Below, in pieces: positions 25,726 through 37,193 of a DNA stretch of 64,000 bases. Numbering within the stretch: the first letter of the stretch is position 1; the number at the start of each line of letters is the position of its first letter. The notes below the pieces were generated by a model. It worked only from the letters and a program-made list of their open reading frames with translations, made no database searches and was not told the DNA's origin. Source of the DNA: Enterobacter ludwigii (GTDB lineage: Bacteria; Pseudomonadota; Gammaproteobacteria; Enterobacterales; Enterobacteriaceae). The stretch is from contig CP083824.1 in the NCBI GenBank assembly GCA_023023105.1, positions 3,472,001 through 3,536,000 on the forward strand. Direction: 5' to 3'. Made by a program: the position numbers and the translations under genes.

Positions 25726-25787
25726 CTATACACAACGACAGGGGATGTCGTTAGTTCGAAGAGATTTATCGCTGAAATAATTCACGC

Positions 25788-25807
25788 AGCCGCTAATTAA
25801 AGCGGCT
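25788..25807 (-). other. Small hairpin between lepB and the rnc promoter region
   Basis: AGCCGCT / AGCGGCT with a 6-base loop begins about 20 bases after the lepB stop. No T-run follows on the - strand, so I would not call it a terminator; it may mark the lepB mRNA end. Confidence 0.4.
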
Positions 25808-25827
25808 ACGCGTTCATTTAATGAGAA

Positions 25828-26802
25828 TTAATGGATTCCGCCAATACGATTCAGGCGTACGCCGGTCGGCCATTCACCTTCCTGCTTCTCAAAACTCATC
25901 CAGATTGCGGTCGCTTTGCCCACCAGATTCGCTTCAGGTACAAAGCCCCAGTAACGGCTGTCCGCAGAATTATCGCGGTTATCACCCATCATGAAGTAGT
26001 GTCCCGGAGGCACAATCCAGCTTGCCAGCTGCTGACCCGGTTGTTTGTAATACATACCCAGCTGATCCTGCGCAATCGGCACGGTCAGGATACGGTGCGT
26101 AACATCACCCAGCGTCTCTTTACGCTCAACCAGACGAATACCGTTCTCTTTGGTTTCACCTTTCGGTACCTGGAAGAACCCGCTGGTCGCCTCCCCGCCG
26201 TTACGACGGGCAAAGGTCTGGACAAAATCACTTGGCTCAACGTTTGAGTACGTGATTGGCAGCGCGTTCTCACACGCCGTACCGGAACTGCAGCCCGGCT
26301 GAACGGTAACTTCCTTCGCAACCGGATCGTAAGTGACCTTATCACCCGGCAGACCCACCGCACGCTTAATGTAGTCCAGGCGCGGATCTTCCGGATATTT
26401 GAACACCACGATGTCGCCACGTTTCGGATGACCCGTTTCGATCAGCGTTTTCTGGTAGATAGGATCTTTGATGCCGTAGGCAAACTTCTCTACCAGAATA
26501 AAATCACCAATCAGCAGCGTTGGCATCATTGAACCTGACGGGATCTGGAACGGTTCGTAAATAAACGAACGTACCACCAGCACAATCGCCAGCACCGGGA
26601 ATACCGAGGCTCCTGTTTCCAGCCAGCCCGGTTTCGGGCCGACTTTCTTCAGCGTTTTCACATCCAGCTGATCGCCTGTGGCTGCCTGAGCGGCAGCCTG
26701 ACGTTCACGGCGTTTTGGGGCGAAGATAAACTTATCCAGACACCACAACAGACCGGTCACCAGGGTAGCAATGACCAGGATCAGGGCAAACATGTTCGCC
26801 AT
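25828..26802 (-). CDS. lepB: Signal peptidase I
   Basis: 324 aa. Two N-terminal transmembrane segments (about 4-22 and 62-78) precede a periplasmic catalytic domain. Ser91 (IPSGSMMPTL) and Lys146 (DYIKRAVGLPGD) form the Ser-Lys dyad, at the same positions as in E. coli. MGDNRDNSADSRYWG is the conserved box E. It removes signal peptides from exported proteins. It lies 15 bases after lepA. Confidence 0.97.
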   Translation of the reverse strand: MANMFALILVIATLVTGLLWCLDKFIFAPKRRERQAAAQAATGDQLDVKTLKKVGPKPGWLETGASVFPVLAIVLVVRSFIYEPFQIPSGSMMPTLLIGDFILVEKFAYGIKDPIYQKTLIETGHPKRGDIVVFKYPEDPRLDYIKRAVGLPGDKVTYDPVAKEVTVQPGCSSGTACENALPITYSNVEPSDFVQTFARRNGGEATSGFFQVPKGETKENGIRLVERKETLGDVTHRILTVPIAQDQLGMYYKQPGQQLASWIVPPGHYFMMGDNRDNSADSRYWGFVPEANLVGKATAIWMSFEKQEGEWPTGVRLNRIGGIH

Positions 26803-26817
26803 GCCAACTCCTTAGGG

Positions 26818-28617
<1,800 letters not shown>

Positions 28618-28788
28618 ATAGTTAAATAATTATGCCTTACGAATTCCTGGAGGCCGCTGTTCTTAGCCTGACGTTTTTCAGTGCGAAAACGCAGCATTCT
28701 ACACTACATCCTCGCTACCTGGAAATGCACTTAGAGACAGGTATAGCGTGAAGAAAGGACGTTTTCTGTTTTAGGACGTAAATAATGA

Positions 28789-28813
28789 TAAAGCCCGATG
28801 GATCACCGGGCCT
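28789..28813 (-). terminator. Terminator overlapping the end of rseC
   Basis: GCCCGATG / CACCGGGC (28793-28800 and 28804-28811, one mismatched pair) is followed on the - strand by TTTAT. The stem includes the rseC stop codon. It closes the rpoE-rseABC operon ahead of lepA. Confidence 0.75.
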
Positions 28814-29279
28814 CAGAAGAGAGCGTTTCAACACGAAGCTGGTCTGGCGCCAGCCCAACGCTGAGAATGACAGGTTGCCACTCTTCGCGGGCAGCGAGCT
28901 TCGGAGAGAAACCTTTGGCCAACCAGAATCCTCCCACGCCACCTAATGCGGCACCGCACATGGCGGCTGCATCGGTGCCAAACAGCATCTGGAATATGCC
29001 GCCCATCACAAACAACCCTACCAGCGGGGAGAGATAAACCAGCATAGCCGAACTGAGCAGGCTACCTTCCGCAATACCCAGCTCGACCTTCTGTCCCGCC
29101 ATCAACGGCTGTTCGCTTGGCACAGAAATCGTGTGCGACGTTTGTGGCCCGAGCTTATTCAGCACGCGACTGCCGCAGCCGGCTCTGGACGCGCAGCTAT
29201 TACATGATGCTTTGACATCGCAGCTCACCAGCGCAATGCCGTTCTGCCACGATACAACCGTAGCCCACTCTTTAATCAT
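28803..29279 (-). CDS. rseC: RseC, inner-membrane protein of the rpoE operon
   Basis: 158 aa. A cysteine-rich N-terminal region (CDVKASCNSCASRAGCGSR) precedes two transmembrane segments (about 75-95 and 103-125). RseC has been linked to SoxR reduction together with the Rsx complex; its part in the sigma-E response is minor. Its start overlaps the rseB stop by 4 bases. Confidence 0.94.
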   Translation of the reverse strand: MIKEWATVVSWQNGIALVSCDVKASCNSCASRAGCGSRVLNKLGPQTSHTISVPSEQPLMAGQKVELGIAEGSLLSSAMLVYLSPLVGLFVMGGIFQMLFGTDAAAMCGAALGGVGGFWLAKGFSPKLAAREEWQPVILSVGLAPDQLRVETLSSEAR

Positions 29280-30229
29280 TGTGCGGCCCTGAATTTTATG
29301 CTGTCAGAAATGCGTTTTGCCGTCTGCGGAGGTAACTCACCCACAATCGTGATCTCTGCGTTATCGCGTACCGTGGTGCTGACCGTACGACGTCCGGTAC
29401 GAAGCATTTGTTCAGAACTGTTTGCCGTTGCGCGGTTAATATTCACCGAGAAGCTGAATAATCCATCGGAATAAAGACGCGATTCAACGGGAGTCTCAAT
29501 GGTTGGCAACTGACGACGGCTGCTTGAAACTTCGCTAAACCCTTGTGGGATCCAGGAAGGCACCCAGTTGAAATTAACAGAGTCACCCGCCGGAACAGAA
29601 AGCAGTGGCGGCAGACTGGCTTTAGCCAGATTCTGCATGCTGTTTCCAACCTGATTGTTCACATTGAAGGAGATAACGCGGAACTGTTCCAGCGTTTCAC
29701 CGTCACGGTCAAGCAGGTCTACACGCATCGGAAGTTTAGTTTCTGCGTCAATCCAGACGATATAGCTGTAGCGTGTTCCGTCCCGGGCAACAACGCGGAT
29801 CACCTCACACAACCTGTCCGCAATGCGCGTACGCCCTACCGAAATAAAATCGTAGTAAGGGGCGAGCCGCTTGAAGTCGGTGTAAATAAGTGACGGCAGA
29901 GAATCAACGATATAGTCGCCATTCAGCGTGAATGGCTCCAGACCTGGTTCGAAATAACTGATTTCGTTACCACGCTGAACAACTTCCCGACGCGGGCCAT
30001 CCATCTGTAAAAGCTGGGCGAGCGGCTGGTTATCAAGACGGGCATGGCGATAGCGTAACGACTCGACACCCTGCTTATTGATGCTGATAAATGCCAACTC
30101 ATAATTGAGTGACTGGCTAGCCTGATTCATTTGCTGCAACAACGCCCCGGATGAAACATCAGCCGAGGCGTTGGCAGAGAAGAACAAGCTACCCGCCATC
30201 AGAGACATGGCGAACCAAAGTTGCTTCAT
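29276..30229 (-). CDS. rseB: RseB, periplasmic regulator of sigma-E
   Basis: 317 aa with a signal peptide (about 1-23, ending SANASA). A LolA-like N-terminal domain and a smaller C-terminal domain follow. RseB binds the periplasmic part of RseA, shields it from DegS and senses mislocalised LPS and lipoproteins. The start overlaps the last base of rseA. Confidence 0.95.
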   Translation of the reverse strand: MKQLWFAMSLMAGSLFFSANASADVSSGALLQQMNQASQSLNYELAFISINKQGVESLRYRHARLDNQPLAQLLQMDGPRREVVQRGNEISYFEPGLEPFTLNGDYIVDSLPSLIYTDFKRLAPYYDFISVGRTRIADRLCEVIRVVARDGTRYSYIVWIDAETKLPMRVDLLDRDGETLEQFRVISFNVNNQVGNSMQNLAKASLPPLLSVPAGDSVNFNWVPSWIPQGFSEVSSSRRQLPTIETPVESRLYSDGLFSFSVNINRATANSSEQMLRTGRRTVSTTVRDNAEITIVGELPPQTAKRISDSIKFRAAQ

Positions 30230-30879
30230 TACTGCGATTGCGTTCCTAAAGTTTGGTTTCCGGGCACCTGCACAGCAGCTTGCTGTGTTTGTGCCTGCTC
30301 AAACTGAAGCTGTTCAGAGTGCAGACGACGCTGCAACTCATAATCCTGCAACATCGCATTAATGCGACGGCGCTGCTCCTGAACCTGCTGTTGCTGACCG
30401 CCGCTGGCGGAGGCATCAGCCGGTACACCCAGACTTACCGGGCTGGCTTTGCCCATCATCGGCAGTGTGTTAAACACTGGCGCTTCTGGCTGCTGATTAG
30501 TTTCAGACTGAGTATTATAGTGCTGGACGCCAACGATAACTGCAAGCGATACGCATGCAGCCACCCCCATTTGGGTGAGCTGGCTAGCCCACGGACGCAC
30601 CTTTTGCCAGAACGGCATTTTCTGCCACTGGTGAGGTGCTGGTTGAGCTTCAGGAATCAGCGGAGTGGTCTGATGAACAGGCTCATTCTCAATGGCCGCC
30701 ATCACGCGGGCTGAGATATCGAAATGGAGAACCTCGCCGGTGTCACCACGAAGAGTGTCACGGATGAGATGGTAACTCTCCCAGGTCTCTTGCATTTCGG
30801 GAGAATGAGACAGCTCGTTGAGCAGCTCACTATCCAGCGTTTCACCATCCATTAAAGCGGAAAGTTTTTCTTTCTGCAT
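30229..30879 (-). CDS. rseA: RseA, anti-sigma-E factor
   Basis: 216 aa from the ATG at 30879 (MQKEKLSALMDGE), the E. coli length; a longer in-frame extension runs into the rpoE end and is rejected. Cytoplasmic sigma-binding domain (1-90), one transmembrane segment (about 100-118, QMGVAACVSLAVIVGVQHY), periplasmic domain with a Gln-rich region (QQQQVQEQ). DegS, then RseP, cut it under envelope stress to release sigma-E. It follows rpoE by 31 bases. Confidence 0.96.
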   Translation of the reverse strand: MQKEKLSALMDGETLDSELLNELSHSPEMQETWESYHLIRDTLRGDTGEVLHFDISARVMAAIENEPVHQTTPLIPEAQPAPHQWQKMPFWQKVRPWASQLTQMGVAACVSLAVIVGVQHYNTQSETNQQPEAPVFNTLPMMGKASPVSLGVPADASASGGQQQQVQEQRRRINAMLQDYELQRRLHSEQLQFEQAQTQQAAVQVPGNQTLGTQSQ

Positions 30880-30910
30880 GCCTAATACCTTTTCCAGTAT
30901 CCCGCTATCG

Positions 30911-31486
30911 TCAACGCCTGATAAGCGGTTGAACTTTATTATCAATAGCTTCTCGCGCACGGAAAATTCGTGAACGTACCGTACCGACCGGACAATCCAT
31001 GATAGCGGCTATCTCTTCATAGCTCAGACCATCCAGCTCCCGTAACGTAATTGCCATGCGTAAATCTTCCGGGAGCGACTCGATCGTGCGAAAAACGATT
31101 TGTCTCAGTTCTTCTGACAACATTAAGTTCTCAGGGTTCGAAATTTCTTTCAATGCGCCGCCACTTTCGAAGTTTTCGGCGTCGATTGCGTCCACATCAC
31201 TTGAAGGTGGACGACGTCCCTGAGCGACCAGATAATTCTTTGCCGTATTGACCGCAATACGGTACAGCCAGGTATAAAAAGCACTATCCCCCCGGAAAGA
31301 ATCCAGCGCGCGATAGGCCTTGATAAAAGACTCTTGTACCACATCAGGTACATCACCTGACGGTACATAACGGGAAACCAGGCTCGCCACTTTATGCTGG
31401 TAGCGCACCACCAGTAAGTTAAAGGCTTTCTGATCTCCCTTCTGGACCCGTTCAACCAGGACCTGGTCCGTTAACTGCTCGCTCAT
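30911..31486 (-). CDS. rpoE: RpoE, extracytoplasmic stress sigma factor sigma-E
   Basis: 191 aa from the ATG at 31486 (MSEQLTDQVLVERV), practically identical to E. coli; a GTG extension at 31519 is not supported. Region 2 (QHKVASLVSRYV...AFYTWLYRIAVNTAKN) binds the -10, region 4 (YEEIAAIMDCPVGTVRSRIFRAREAI) the -35. It directs envelope-stress genes and its own operon; a matching promoter lies 77 bases upstream. Confidence 0.98.
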   Translation of the reverse strand: MSEQLTDQVLVERVQKGDQKAFNLLVVRYQHKVASLVSRYVPSGDVPDVVQESFIKAYRALDSFRGDSAFYTWLYRIAVNTAKNYLVAQGRRPPSSDVDAIDAENFESGGALKEISNPENLMLSEELRQIVFRTIESLPEDLRMAITLRELDGLSYEEIAAIMDCPVGTVRSRIFRAREAIDNKVQPLIRR

Positions 31487-31569
31487 CCGAGGTAATGTCT
31501 CCCCAAACCTAAATTCCACGCGTTATCGAAACGCCACTCTAAAATACCGCACTTTGAGCAAGCACCGAA

Positions 31570-31597
31570 TTAGAGTGTCTGATCTTCAATAAGTTCC
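31570..31597 (-). promoter_or_regulatory. Sigma-E promoter of rpoE
   Basis: On the - strand GGAACTT-N16-TCTAA fits the sigma-E consensus. It lies about 84 bases upstream of the rpoE ATG and gives autoregulation of rpoE-rseABC. Confidence 0.92.
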
Positions 31598-31865
31598 GTA
31601 ACGCCTTTGTTTTTGTTCATCGCGCCGCAGACTGTTCATTTTCTCTCATTATAAGTCTGTTCACGATACGCACCACTTTCTGACAAGAAACATCTTTTTC
31701 CCGCCAGAAGAGTAACGCAACCCTGGCTTTATTTCACCACAAAATCTGACACTAACGATCTGCTTCGCAAAATAATTTCATTCATTTACCTCCTGTTTAC
31801 GCCACCTTACGAGTTTAGTCATTGCAACAGACTTTAAAAAAAACGTGCGATATCTCGCATTCAGG

Positions 31866-31902
31866 TGCTATTCTGACCAAACACTGTTTAGTAAATTAAA
31901 CA
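31866..31902 (+). promoter_or_regulatory. nadB promoter with NadR box
   Basis: TGTTTA-N6-TAAACA at 31885-31902 is a perfect NadR (NadI) operator, just before the nadB start. An extended -10 box TGCTATTCT at 31866-31874 precedes it, so the operator covers the predicted transcription start. NadR with NAD/ATP should repress nadB. Confidence 0.9.
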
Positions 31903-31907
31903 AAATC

Positions 31908-33527
31908 ATGAACACAACACCTGAACTTCATTGTGATGTACTGATCATCGGCAGCGGTGCTGCCGGTCTCTCTCTGGCGCTGCGTCTGGCCGAGCATCAG
32001 AACGTTATTGTTCTGAGTAAAGGGCCGATAAGTGAAGGTTCCACATTTTATGCCCAGGGCGGTATTGCCGCTGTGTTTGACGAAACAGACAGCATTGCAT
32101 CACATGTTGAAGATACGTTGATTGCCGGTGCCGGGATCGTGGATACGCACGCCGCAGAGTTTGTCGCCAGTAATGCCCGTCATTGCGTTCAATGGCTCAT
32201 CGACCAGGGGGTATTATTTGATACCCAGGTTCAGCCCAATGGCGAAGAGAGCTATCACCTTACTCGTGAAGGCGGTCATAGTCACCGTCGCATCCTTCAC
32301 GCCGCGGATGCCACGGGTAAAGAAGTTGAAACTACGCTGGTCAGTAAGGCTCTTAGTCATCCTAATATTCGGGTCCTTGAGCGGAGTAATGCCGTTGACC
32401 TGATTATTTCCGACAAAATTGGCCTGCCCGGCACGCGTCGCGTCGTGGGTGCCTGGGTCTGGAATCGTAATAAAGAGAAGGTTGAAACTTGTCAGGCGAA
32501 GGCTGTCGTACTGGCTACAGGCGGCGCCTCCAAGGTATATCAGTACACCACCAACCCGGACATAGCCTCCGGAGACGGTATTGCCATGGCCTGGCGCGCC
32601 GGTTGCCGCGTGGCGAACCTCGAATTTAACCAGTTTCACCCGACCGCATTGTTCCACCCTCAGGCACGCAACTTCCTGCTCACGGAAGCGCTGCGCGGAG
32701 AAGGTGCTTACCTGAAACGCCCTGACGGCTCACGCTTTATGCCGGACTTTGATACCAGAGGTGAACTCGCGCCACGTGACATCGTTGCCCGCGCCATCGA
32801 CCATGAAATGAAACGTCTTGGCGTGGACTGCATGTATCTCGATATCAGCCATAAGCCCGCAGAGTTCATTCGCCAGCACTTCCCGATGATTTACGAAAAG
32901 CTGCTGAATCTGGGCATTGATTTAACCCGCGATCCGGTGCCCATTGTACCTGCCGCCCACTATACCTGTGGTGGCGTAATGGTTGACGACCATGGACGTA
33001 CGGATGTAGATGGCCTGTATGCTATCGGAGAGGTCAGCTATACCGGACTTCACGGCGCGAACCGTATGGCCTCTAACTCACTGCTTGAATGCCTGGTGTA
33101 CGGCTGGTCTGCAGCGGAAGACATCACGAAACGCATGCCGTACGCCCGCGAGACAGAGCACCTGCCTGCCTGGGATGAAAGCCGTGTGGATAACCCGGAT
33201 GAGTTGGTGGTGATCCAACATAACTGGCATGAGCTACGACTGTTTATGTGGGACTACGTGGGGATTGTACGCACGACCAAACGACTTGAGCGCGCGTTGC
33301 GCCGCATCACCATGCTCCAACAGGAAATTGATGAGTATTATGCCAATTTCCGCGTATCGAATAATTTGCTGGAGCTGCGCAATCTGGTTCAGGTCGCTGA
33401 ACTGATTGTACGCTGCGCGATGATGCGTAAAGAGAGCCGCGGGCTGCACTATACCCTGGATTACCCGGATCAGCTTGCTGAATCCGGCCCGTCGATACTC
33501 TCACCGCAGGTTCACATAAACAGATAA
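31908..33527 (+). CDS. nadB: L-aspartate oxidase
   Basis: 539 aa from the ATG at 31908 ([17 protein letters not shown]); an in-frame extension upstream would cross the NadR box. FAD-binding [14 protein letters not shown] at the N-terminus, the flavoprotein signature [11 protein letters not shown], and a C-terminal helical domain. It oxidises aspartate to iminoaspartate, the first step of quinolinate and NAD synthesis with NadA. The last 16 bases overlap trmN6 on the other strand. Confidence 0.97.
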   Translation: MNTTPELHCDVLIIGSGAAGLSLALRLAEHQNVIVLSKGPISEGSTFYAQGGIAAVFDETDSIASHVEDTLIAGAGIVDTHAAEFVASNARHCVQWLIDQGVLFDTQVQPNGEESYHLTREGGHSHRRILHAADATGKEVETTLVSKALSHPNIRVLERSNAVDLIISDKIGLPGTRRVVGAWVWNRNKEKVETCQAKAVVLATGGASKVYQYTTNPDIASGDGIAMAWRAGCRVANLEFNQFHPTALFHPQARNFLLTEALRGEGAYLKRPDGSRFMPDFDTRGELAPRDIVARAIDHEMKRLGVDCMYLDISHKPAEFIRQHFPMIYEKLLNLGIDLTRDPVPIVPAAHYTCGGVMVDDHGRTDVDGLYAIGEVSYTGLHGANRMASNSLLECLVYGWSAAEDITKRMPYARETEHLPAWDESRVDNPDELVVIQHNWHELRLFMWDYVGIVRTTKRLERALRRITMLQQEIDEYYANFRVSNNLLELRNLVQVAELIVRCAMMRKESRGLHYTLDYPDQLAESGPSILSPQVHINR

Positions 33528-34249
33528 AATGCCTGGGTCAGAGCGGTGTAATCTTCGGAATAACGCTGGTCTGGCCCACGGATCACCATTCTGTCATTAA
33601 AGCATTCACCTTCTTTTGGTGATAGCGCCAGCAGTACGCGGTGCGGCAGCCGTCCTTCCGTATCCGAAATATCGGTACGCAAACGTAGCGTCCAGCCAAT
33701 CTCCTGGGCGATGCCGATGAATGTATTGCCCGTACTCTCAGGTAGGACGACACAGAAAAAACCCTCTTCGGAGATGAGCTCTGCCGCACTGGTGAGTAGC
33801 GCTTTATGGTTGAGGGAGCCGGTGTAACGCGCCTGTTCGCGCTCCGGTGAACCGCACTCAACGCCGGGCTCATAGTAGGGAGGGTTACTGACGATGAGAT
33901 CGTAACGTGCGGTTTGTTCAGGCGCCCAAGCCAGCACATCTGCGCATTCCACTTTCATCCGTTCTGCCCAGGGAGATTCGGCCGCATTTTCACGCGCCTG
34001 CTCTGCGGCCTGCGCATCCAGTTCAACCGCATCAATCGTGACATGCTCTTCTGTACGTTGCGCCAGCATCAACGCCACCAGCCCGCTGCCGGTACCGATA
34101 TCAAGAATACGCTTAACACCTGCGACAGGTGCCCAGGCTCCCAGTAAAATACCGTCAGTGCCGACTTTCATAGCACAGCGATCGTGAGCAACAAAAAATT
34201 GTTTAAATGTAAAACCATCGCGGCGCAGCTGCGCTTTGAGTTGAGACAT
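33512..34249 (-). CDS. trmN6: TrmN6 (YfiC), tRNA1(Val) adenine-37 N6-methyltransferase
   Basis: 245 aa from the ATG at 34249 ([19 protein letters not shown]), the E. coli length; a much longer upstream frame crosses the srmB start and is rejected. SAM motif I is [17 protein letters not shown]; the catalytic NPPY (SNPPYYEPG) marks an N6-adenine methyltransferase. It methylates A37 of tRNA-Val(cmo5UAC). Divergent from srmB. Confidence 0.95.
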   Translation of the reverse strand: MSQLKAQLRRDGFTFKQFFVAHDRCAMKVGTDGILLGAWAPVAGVKRILDIGTGSGLVALMLAQRTEEHVTIDAVELDAQAAEQARENAAESPWAERMKVECADVLAWAPEQTARYDLIVSNPPYYEPGVECGSPEREQARYTGSLNHKALLTSAAELISEEGFFCVVLPESTGNTFIGIAQEIGWTLRLRTDISDTEGRLPHRVLLALSPKEGECFNDRMVIRGPDQRYSEDYTALTQAFYLFM

Positions 34250-34381
34250 GTCAGGGCAAACTTCTAAGTGAAACTGGAGTAGCATAGGGGAAAGCGAAGT
34301 GACCGAAAAGCGATATCCATACAAACAGATGAAGATTACAGCCGTAACGTCTATAATCAGCGCCCCACACAGAGGTAGAAC

Positions 34382-35710
34382 ATGACTGTAACGACTTTTT
34401 CCGAACTTGAACTCGATGAAAGCCTGCTCAATGCACTTGAGAGCAAAGGCTTTACACGCCCGACCGCCATTCAGGCAGCGGCCATTCCGCCTGCGCTTGA
34501 GGGCCGCGATGTGCTCGGTTCTGCGCCAACCGGCACGGGGAAGACAGCAGCCTATTTGCTGCCTGTGTTGCAGCATCTGCTCGATTTTCCACGTAAAAAA
34601 TCAGGCCCGCCGCGTATTTTAATCCTGACGCCTACGCGCGAGCTGGCCATGCAGGTGGCCGATCACGCGCGTGAACTCGCGGCAAATACTCATCTGGATA
34701 TCGCCACCATCACCGGCGGCGTTGCGTATATGAACCACGCCGAAGTGTTCAGCGAAAACCAGGACATCGTCGTTGCGACGACGGGCCGCCTGCTGCAGTA
34801 CATTAAAGAAGAGAACTTCGACTGCCGCGCGGTTGAAACGCTGATCCTCGACGAAGCCGACCGTATGCTGGACATGGGCTTCGCACAGGATATTGAGCAT
34901 ATTGCGGGTGAAACGCGCTGGCGTAACCAGACGATGCTGTTCTCTGCCACCCTCGAAGGGGAAGCGATTAAAGACTTCGCAGAGCGTCTGCTGGAAGATC
35001 CGGTGGAAGTGTCAGCGACGCCGTCCACCCGTGAGCGTAAGAAGATCCACCAGTGGTACTACCGCGCGGACAACCTTGAGCACAAGGTCGAATTGCTCAA
35101 ACACCTGCTGAAGCAGGAAGATGCGCTGCGCACAATCGTGTTTGTGCGTAAGCGCGAGCGCGTGCACGAGCTGGCAGAAATGCTGCGTAACGCCGGGATC
35201 AACAACTGCTATCTTGAAGGCGAGATGGCACAGATCAAACGTACCGAAGGCATTAAGCGCCTGACCGATGGCCGCGTTAACGTGCTGGTTGCCACAGACG
35301 TTGCCGCTCGCGGGATCGACATCCCTGACGTCAGCCACGTCATTAACTTCGATATGCCACGCAGCGGCGATACCTATCTGCACCGTATTGGCCGTACCGG
35401 CCGCGCGGGCCGCAAAGGGATTGCTATCTCACTGGTCGAAGCTCATGACTACCTGCTGCTGCAGAAAATTGGCCGCTATGTTGACGAGCCGCTGAAAGCG
35501 CGCGTTATTGATGGCCTGCGCCCGACCACACGTGCGCCGAGTGAAAAAATGACGGGTAAACCGTCCAAGAAAGCGCTCGCGAAACGTGCTGAGAGAAAAG
35601 AGAAAGAAAAAGAGAAGCCACGCGTGAAGCAGCGTCACCGCGATACCAAAAACATTGGTAAGCGCCGTAAGCCAAGCGCTGCCGCGCAGGAAACGAAGAC
35701 TGAAGAGTAA
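34382..35710 (+). CDS. srmB: SrmB, DEAD-box RNA helicase
   Basis: 442 aa. Q motif (FTRPTAIQ), Walker [21 protein letters not shown] box [12 protein letters not shown] (FSATLEG), and motif [15 protein letters not shown], followed by a basic C-terminal tail ([19 protein letters not shown]). It helps early 50S assembly, especially in the cold, with L4 and L24. Single gene with its own terminator. Confidence 0.97.
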   Translation: MTVTTFSELELDESLLNALESKGFTRPTAIQAAAIPPALEGRDVLGSAPTGTGKTAAYLLPVLQHLLDFPRKKSGPPRILILTPTRELAMQVADHARELAANTHLDIATITGGVAYMNHAEVFSENQDIVVATTGRLLQYIKEENFDCRAVETLILDEADRMLDMGFAQDIEHIAGETRWRNQTMLFSATLEGEAIKDFAERLLEDPVEVSATPSTRERKKIHQWYYRADNLEHKVELLKHLLKQEDALRTIVFVRKRERVHELAEMLRNAGINNCYLEGEMAQIKRTEGIKRLTDGRVNVLVATDVAARGIDIPDVSHVINFDMPRSGDTYLHRIGRTGRAGRKGIAISLVEAHDYLLLQKIGRYVDEPLKARVIDGLRPTTRAPSEKMTGKPSKKALAKRAERKEKEKEKPRVKQRHRDTKNIGKRRKPSAAAQETKTEE

Positions 35711-35711
35711 T

Positions 35712-35745
35712 AAAAAGCCGGGGAAAATCCCCGGCTTTTTTTATT
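35712..35745. terminator. Bidirectional terminator between srmB and grcA
   Basis: AGCCGGGGA / TCCCCGGCT with a 3-base loop has A-runs before and T-runs after, so it can stop transcription from both convergent genes. Confidence 0.9.
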
Positions 35746-35766
35746 CTGCCCCCACGGCTGAAACTA

Positions 35767-36150
35767 TTACAGGCTTTCAGTAAAGGTACGAGCGATAACG
35801 TCGCGCTGTTGTTCTGGGGTCAGAGAGTTGAAGCGTACTGCATAGCCAGACACGCGAATGGTCAGCTGTGGGTATTTTTCAGGGTGCTCAACCGCATCCA
35901 TCAGCGTTTCGCGACGCAGCACGTTAACGTTCAGGTGCTGACCACCTTCCACACGTACTTCCGGTTTCACTTCCATTGGGATTTCACGGTATTCAATTTC
36001 GCCCAGCTTGCTGACTGGAACAATTTCATCTTCAGCAAAACCGGCTTTCGCGACGACACAACGTGCTTCGTTTTTCTCGCTGTCCAGCAGCCAGAAAGAG
36101 TTGAGCAGATCGTCATTTGCAGCTTTAGTAATCTGGATACCTGTAATCAT
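35767..36150 (-). CDS. grcA: GrcA (YfiD), autonomous glycyl radical cofactor
   Basis: 127 aa. The C-terminal half resembles the end of pyruvate formate-lyase, with the radical Gly102 in [11 protein letters not shown]. It replaces the PflB C-terminus after oxygen damage and restores formate production. Two FNR boxes upstream explain induction at low oxygen. Confidence 0.97.
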   Translation of the reverse strand: MITGIQITKAANDDLLNSFWLLDSEKNEARCVVAKAGFAEDEIVPVSKLGEIEYREIPMEVKPEVRVEGGQHLNVNVLRRETLMDAVEHPEKYPQLTIRVSGYAVRFNSLTPEQQRDVIARTFTESL

Positions 36151-36256
36151 GTGTTGCCTCCCTTAGGCTACATTAACTGATGTCGGCCTCTTCAGGCCAA
36201 TTGGTAAAACCAATGTTTCTTGTGTGTATATATATCATTCGCACCCTGGTGATTTA

Positions 36257-36323
36257 TTGATTTAAATCAACAAAAACACCAACCATATAAAGAGTGTGGT
36301 TTGAATTTATTGTTTTAGATCAA
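36257..36323. promoter_or_regulatory. Tandem FNR boxes upstream of grcA
   Basis: TTGAT-TTAA-ATCAA at 36257-36270 is a perfect FNR site; TTGTT-TTAG-ATCAA at 36310-36323 has one mismatch. Their centres are 53 bases apart, the spacing I recall for E. coli yfiD (-40.5 and -93.5), where the upstream site dampens activation under strict anaerobiosis. The rest of the 314-base gap to ung shows only a short ung leader. Confidence 0.92.
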
Positions 36324-36464
36324 TTTTATCGCCTTACCAATTCAATTTCGCCTGCATACTTTCAAAATAAATTGAGGGACTTACGGTCAATTTCTGCCTG
36401 TGATTTTGCGCCCATGTATTTAACAGGTAAGCTAGACGCAGATTGAGATTCGCAGGAGAGCGAG

Positions 36465-37154
36465 ATGACGACACCTTTAACCTGGCACGACGTGCTGGCC
36501 GAAGAAAAACAGCAGCCCTATTTTATTAATACTCTCAGCACCGTCGCGACGGAGCGGCAGTCTGGCCAGACGATTTATCCGCCACAGAAAGATGTTTTCA
36601 ACGCCTTTCGCTATACCGAATTGAGCGATGTCAAAGTCGTTATCCTCGGACAGGATCCTTACCATGGCCCAGGGCAGGCGCACGGGCTGGCGTTCTCTGT
36701 ACGCCCGGGCGTGGCTATCCCCCCTTCTCTGCTCAACATGTATAAAGAGCTTGAGGGAACGCTGCCTGGGTTTACCCGCCCTACTCACGGTTACCTGGAA
36801 AGCTGGGCGCGCCAGGGCGTGCTGTTATTGAATACGGTGCTTACCGTACGGGCGGGTCAGGCGCACTCACACGCAAGTCTGGGCTGGGAAACGTTTACTG
36901 ACAAAGTCATCAGCCTGATCAACGAGCATCGTGAAGGCGTGGTATTTTTACTCTGGGGTTCTCACGCGCAGAAGAAAGGGGCGATTATCGATCGTCAGCG
37001 TCATCACGTGTTGAAAGCGCCGCACCCGTCACCGCTGTCTGCACATCGCGGCTTCTTTGGCAGTAATCATTTTGTTCTGGCGAACGAATGGCTGGAAAAA
37101 CGTGGCGAAACGCCAATTGACTGGATGCCTGTGTTACCGGCAGAAAGCGAGTAG
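36465..37154 (+). CDS. ung: Uracil-DNA glycosylase
   Basis: 229 aa, family 1. Asp64 in [19 protein letters not shown] is the catalytic water activator; the [15 protein letters not shown] loop holds the second catalytic His and the DNA-minor-groove wedge. It removes uracil from DNA to start base excision repair. AGGAGAGCG lies upstream of the ATG. Confidence 0.97.
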   Translation: MTTPLTWHDVLAEEKQQPYFINTLSTVATERQSGQTIYPPQKDVFNAFRYTELSDVKVVILGQDPYHGPGQAHGLAFSVRPGVAIPPSLLNMYKELEGTLPGFTRPTHGYLESWARQGVLLLNTVLTVRAGQAHSHASLGWETFTDKVISLINEHREGVVFLLWGSHAQKKGAIIDRQRHHVLKAPHPSPLSAHRGFFGSNHFVLANEWLEKRGETPIDWMPVLPAESE

Positions 37155-37157
37155 TAT

Positions 37158-37188
37158 TTAATGTGCCGGGTCTAACCCGGCACATTAA
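37158..37188. other. Perfect hairpin between ung and yfiF
   Basis: A 14-bp stem TTAATGTGCCGGGT / ACCCGGCACATTAA with a CTA loop fills the gap between the convergent ung and yfiF. It lacks a proper T-run on either strand, but its position suggests a bidirectional mRNA end. Confidence 0.6.
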
Positions 37189-37193
37189 GAGGC

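Noticed and set aside
31487..31700. A 51-codon leader gene (rseD) overlapping rpoE, as described in E. coli
   Set aside because: I read all three frames upstream of rpoE on the - strand; stops at the CTCTAA, GATAAC and TTTAGG positions leave no ATG/GTG/TTG frame of that size overlapping the start.
34250..34576. Upstream extension of trmN6 to 354 aa
   Set aside because: It crosses the srmB start and promoter region and has no homology to TrmN6; the ATG at 34249 gives the family length.
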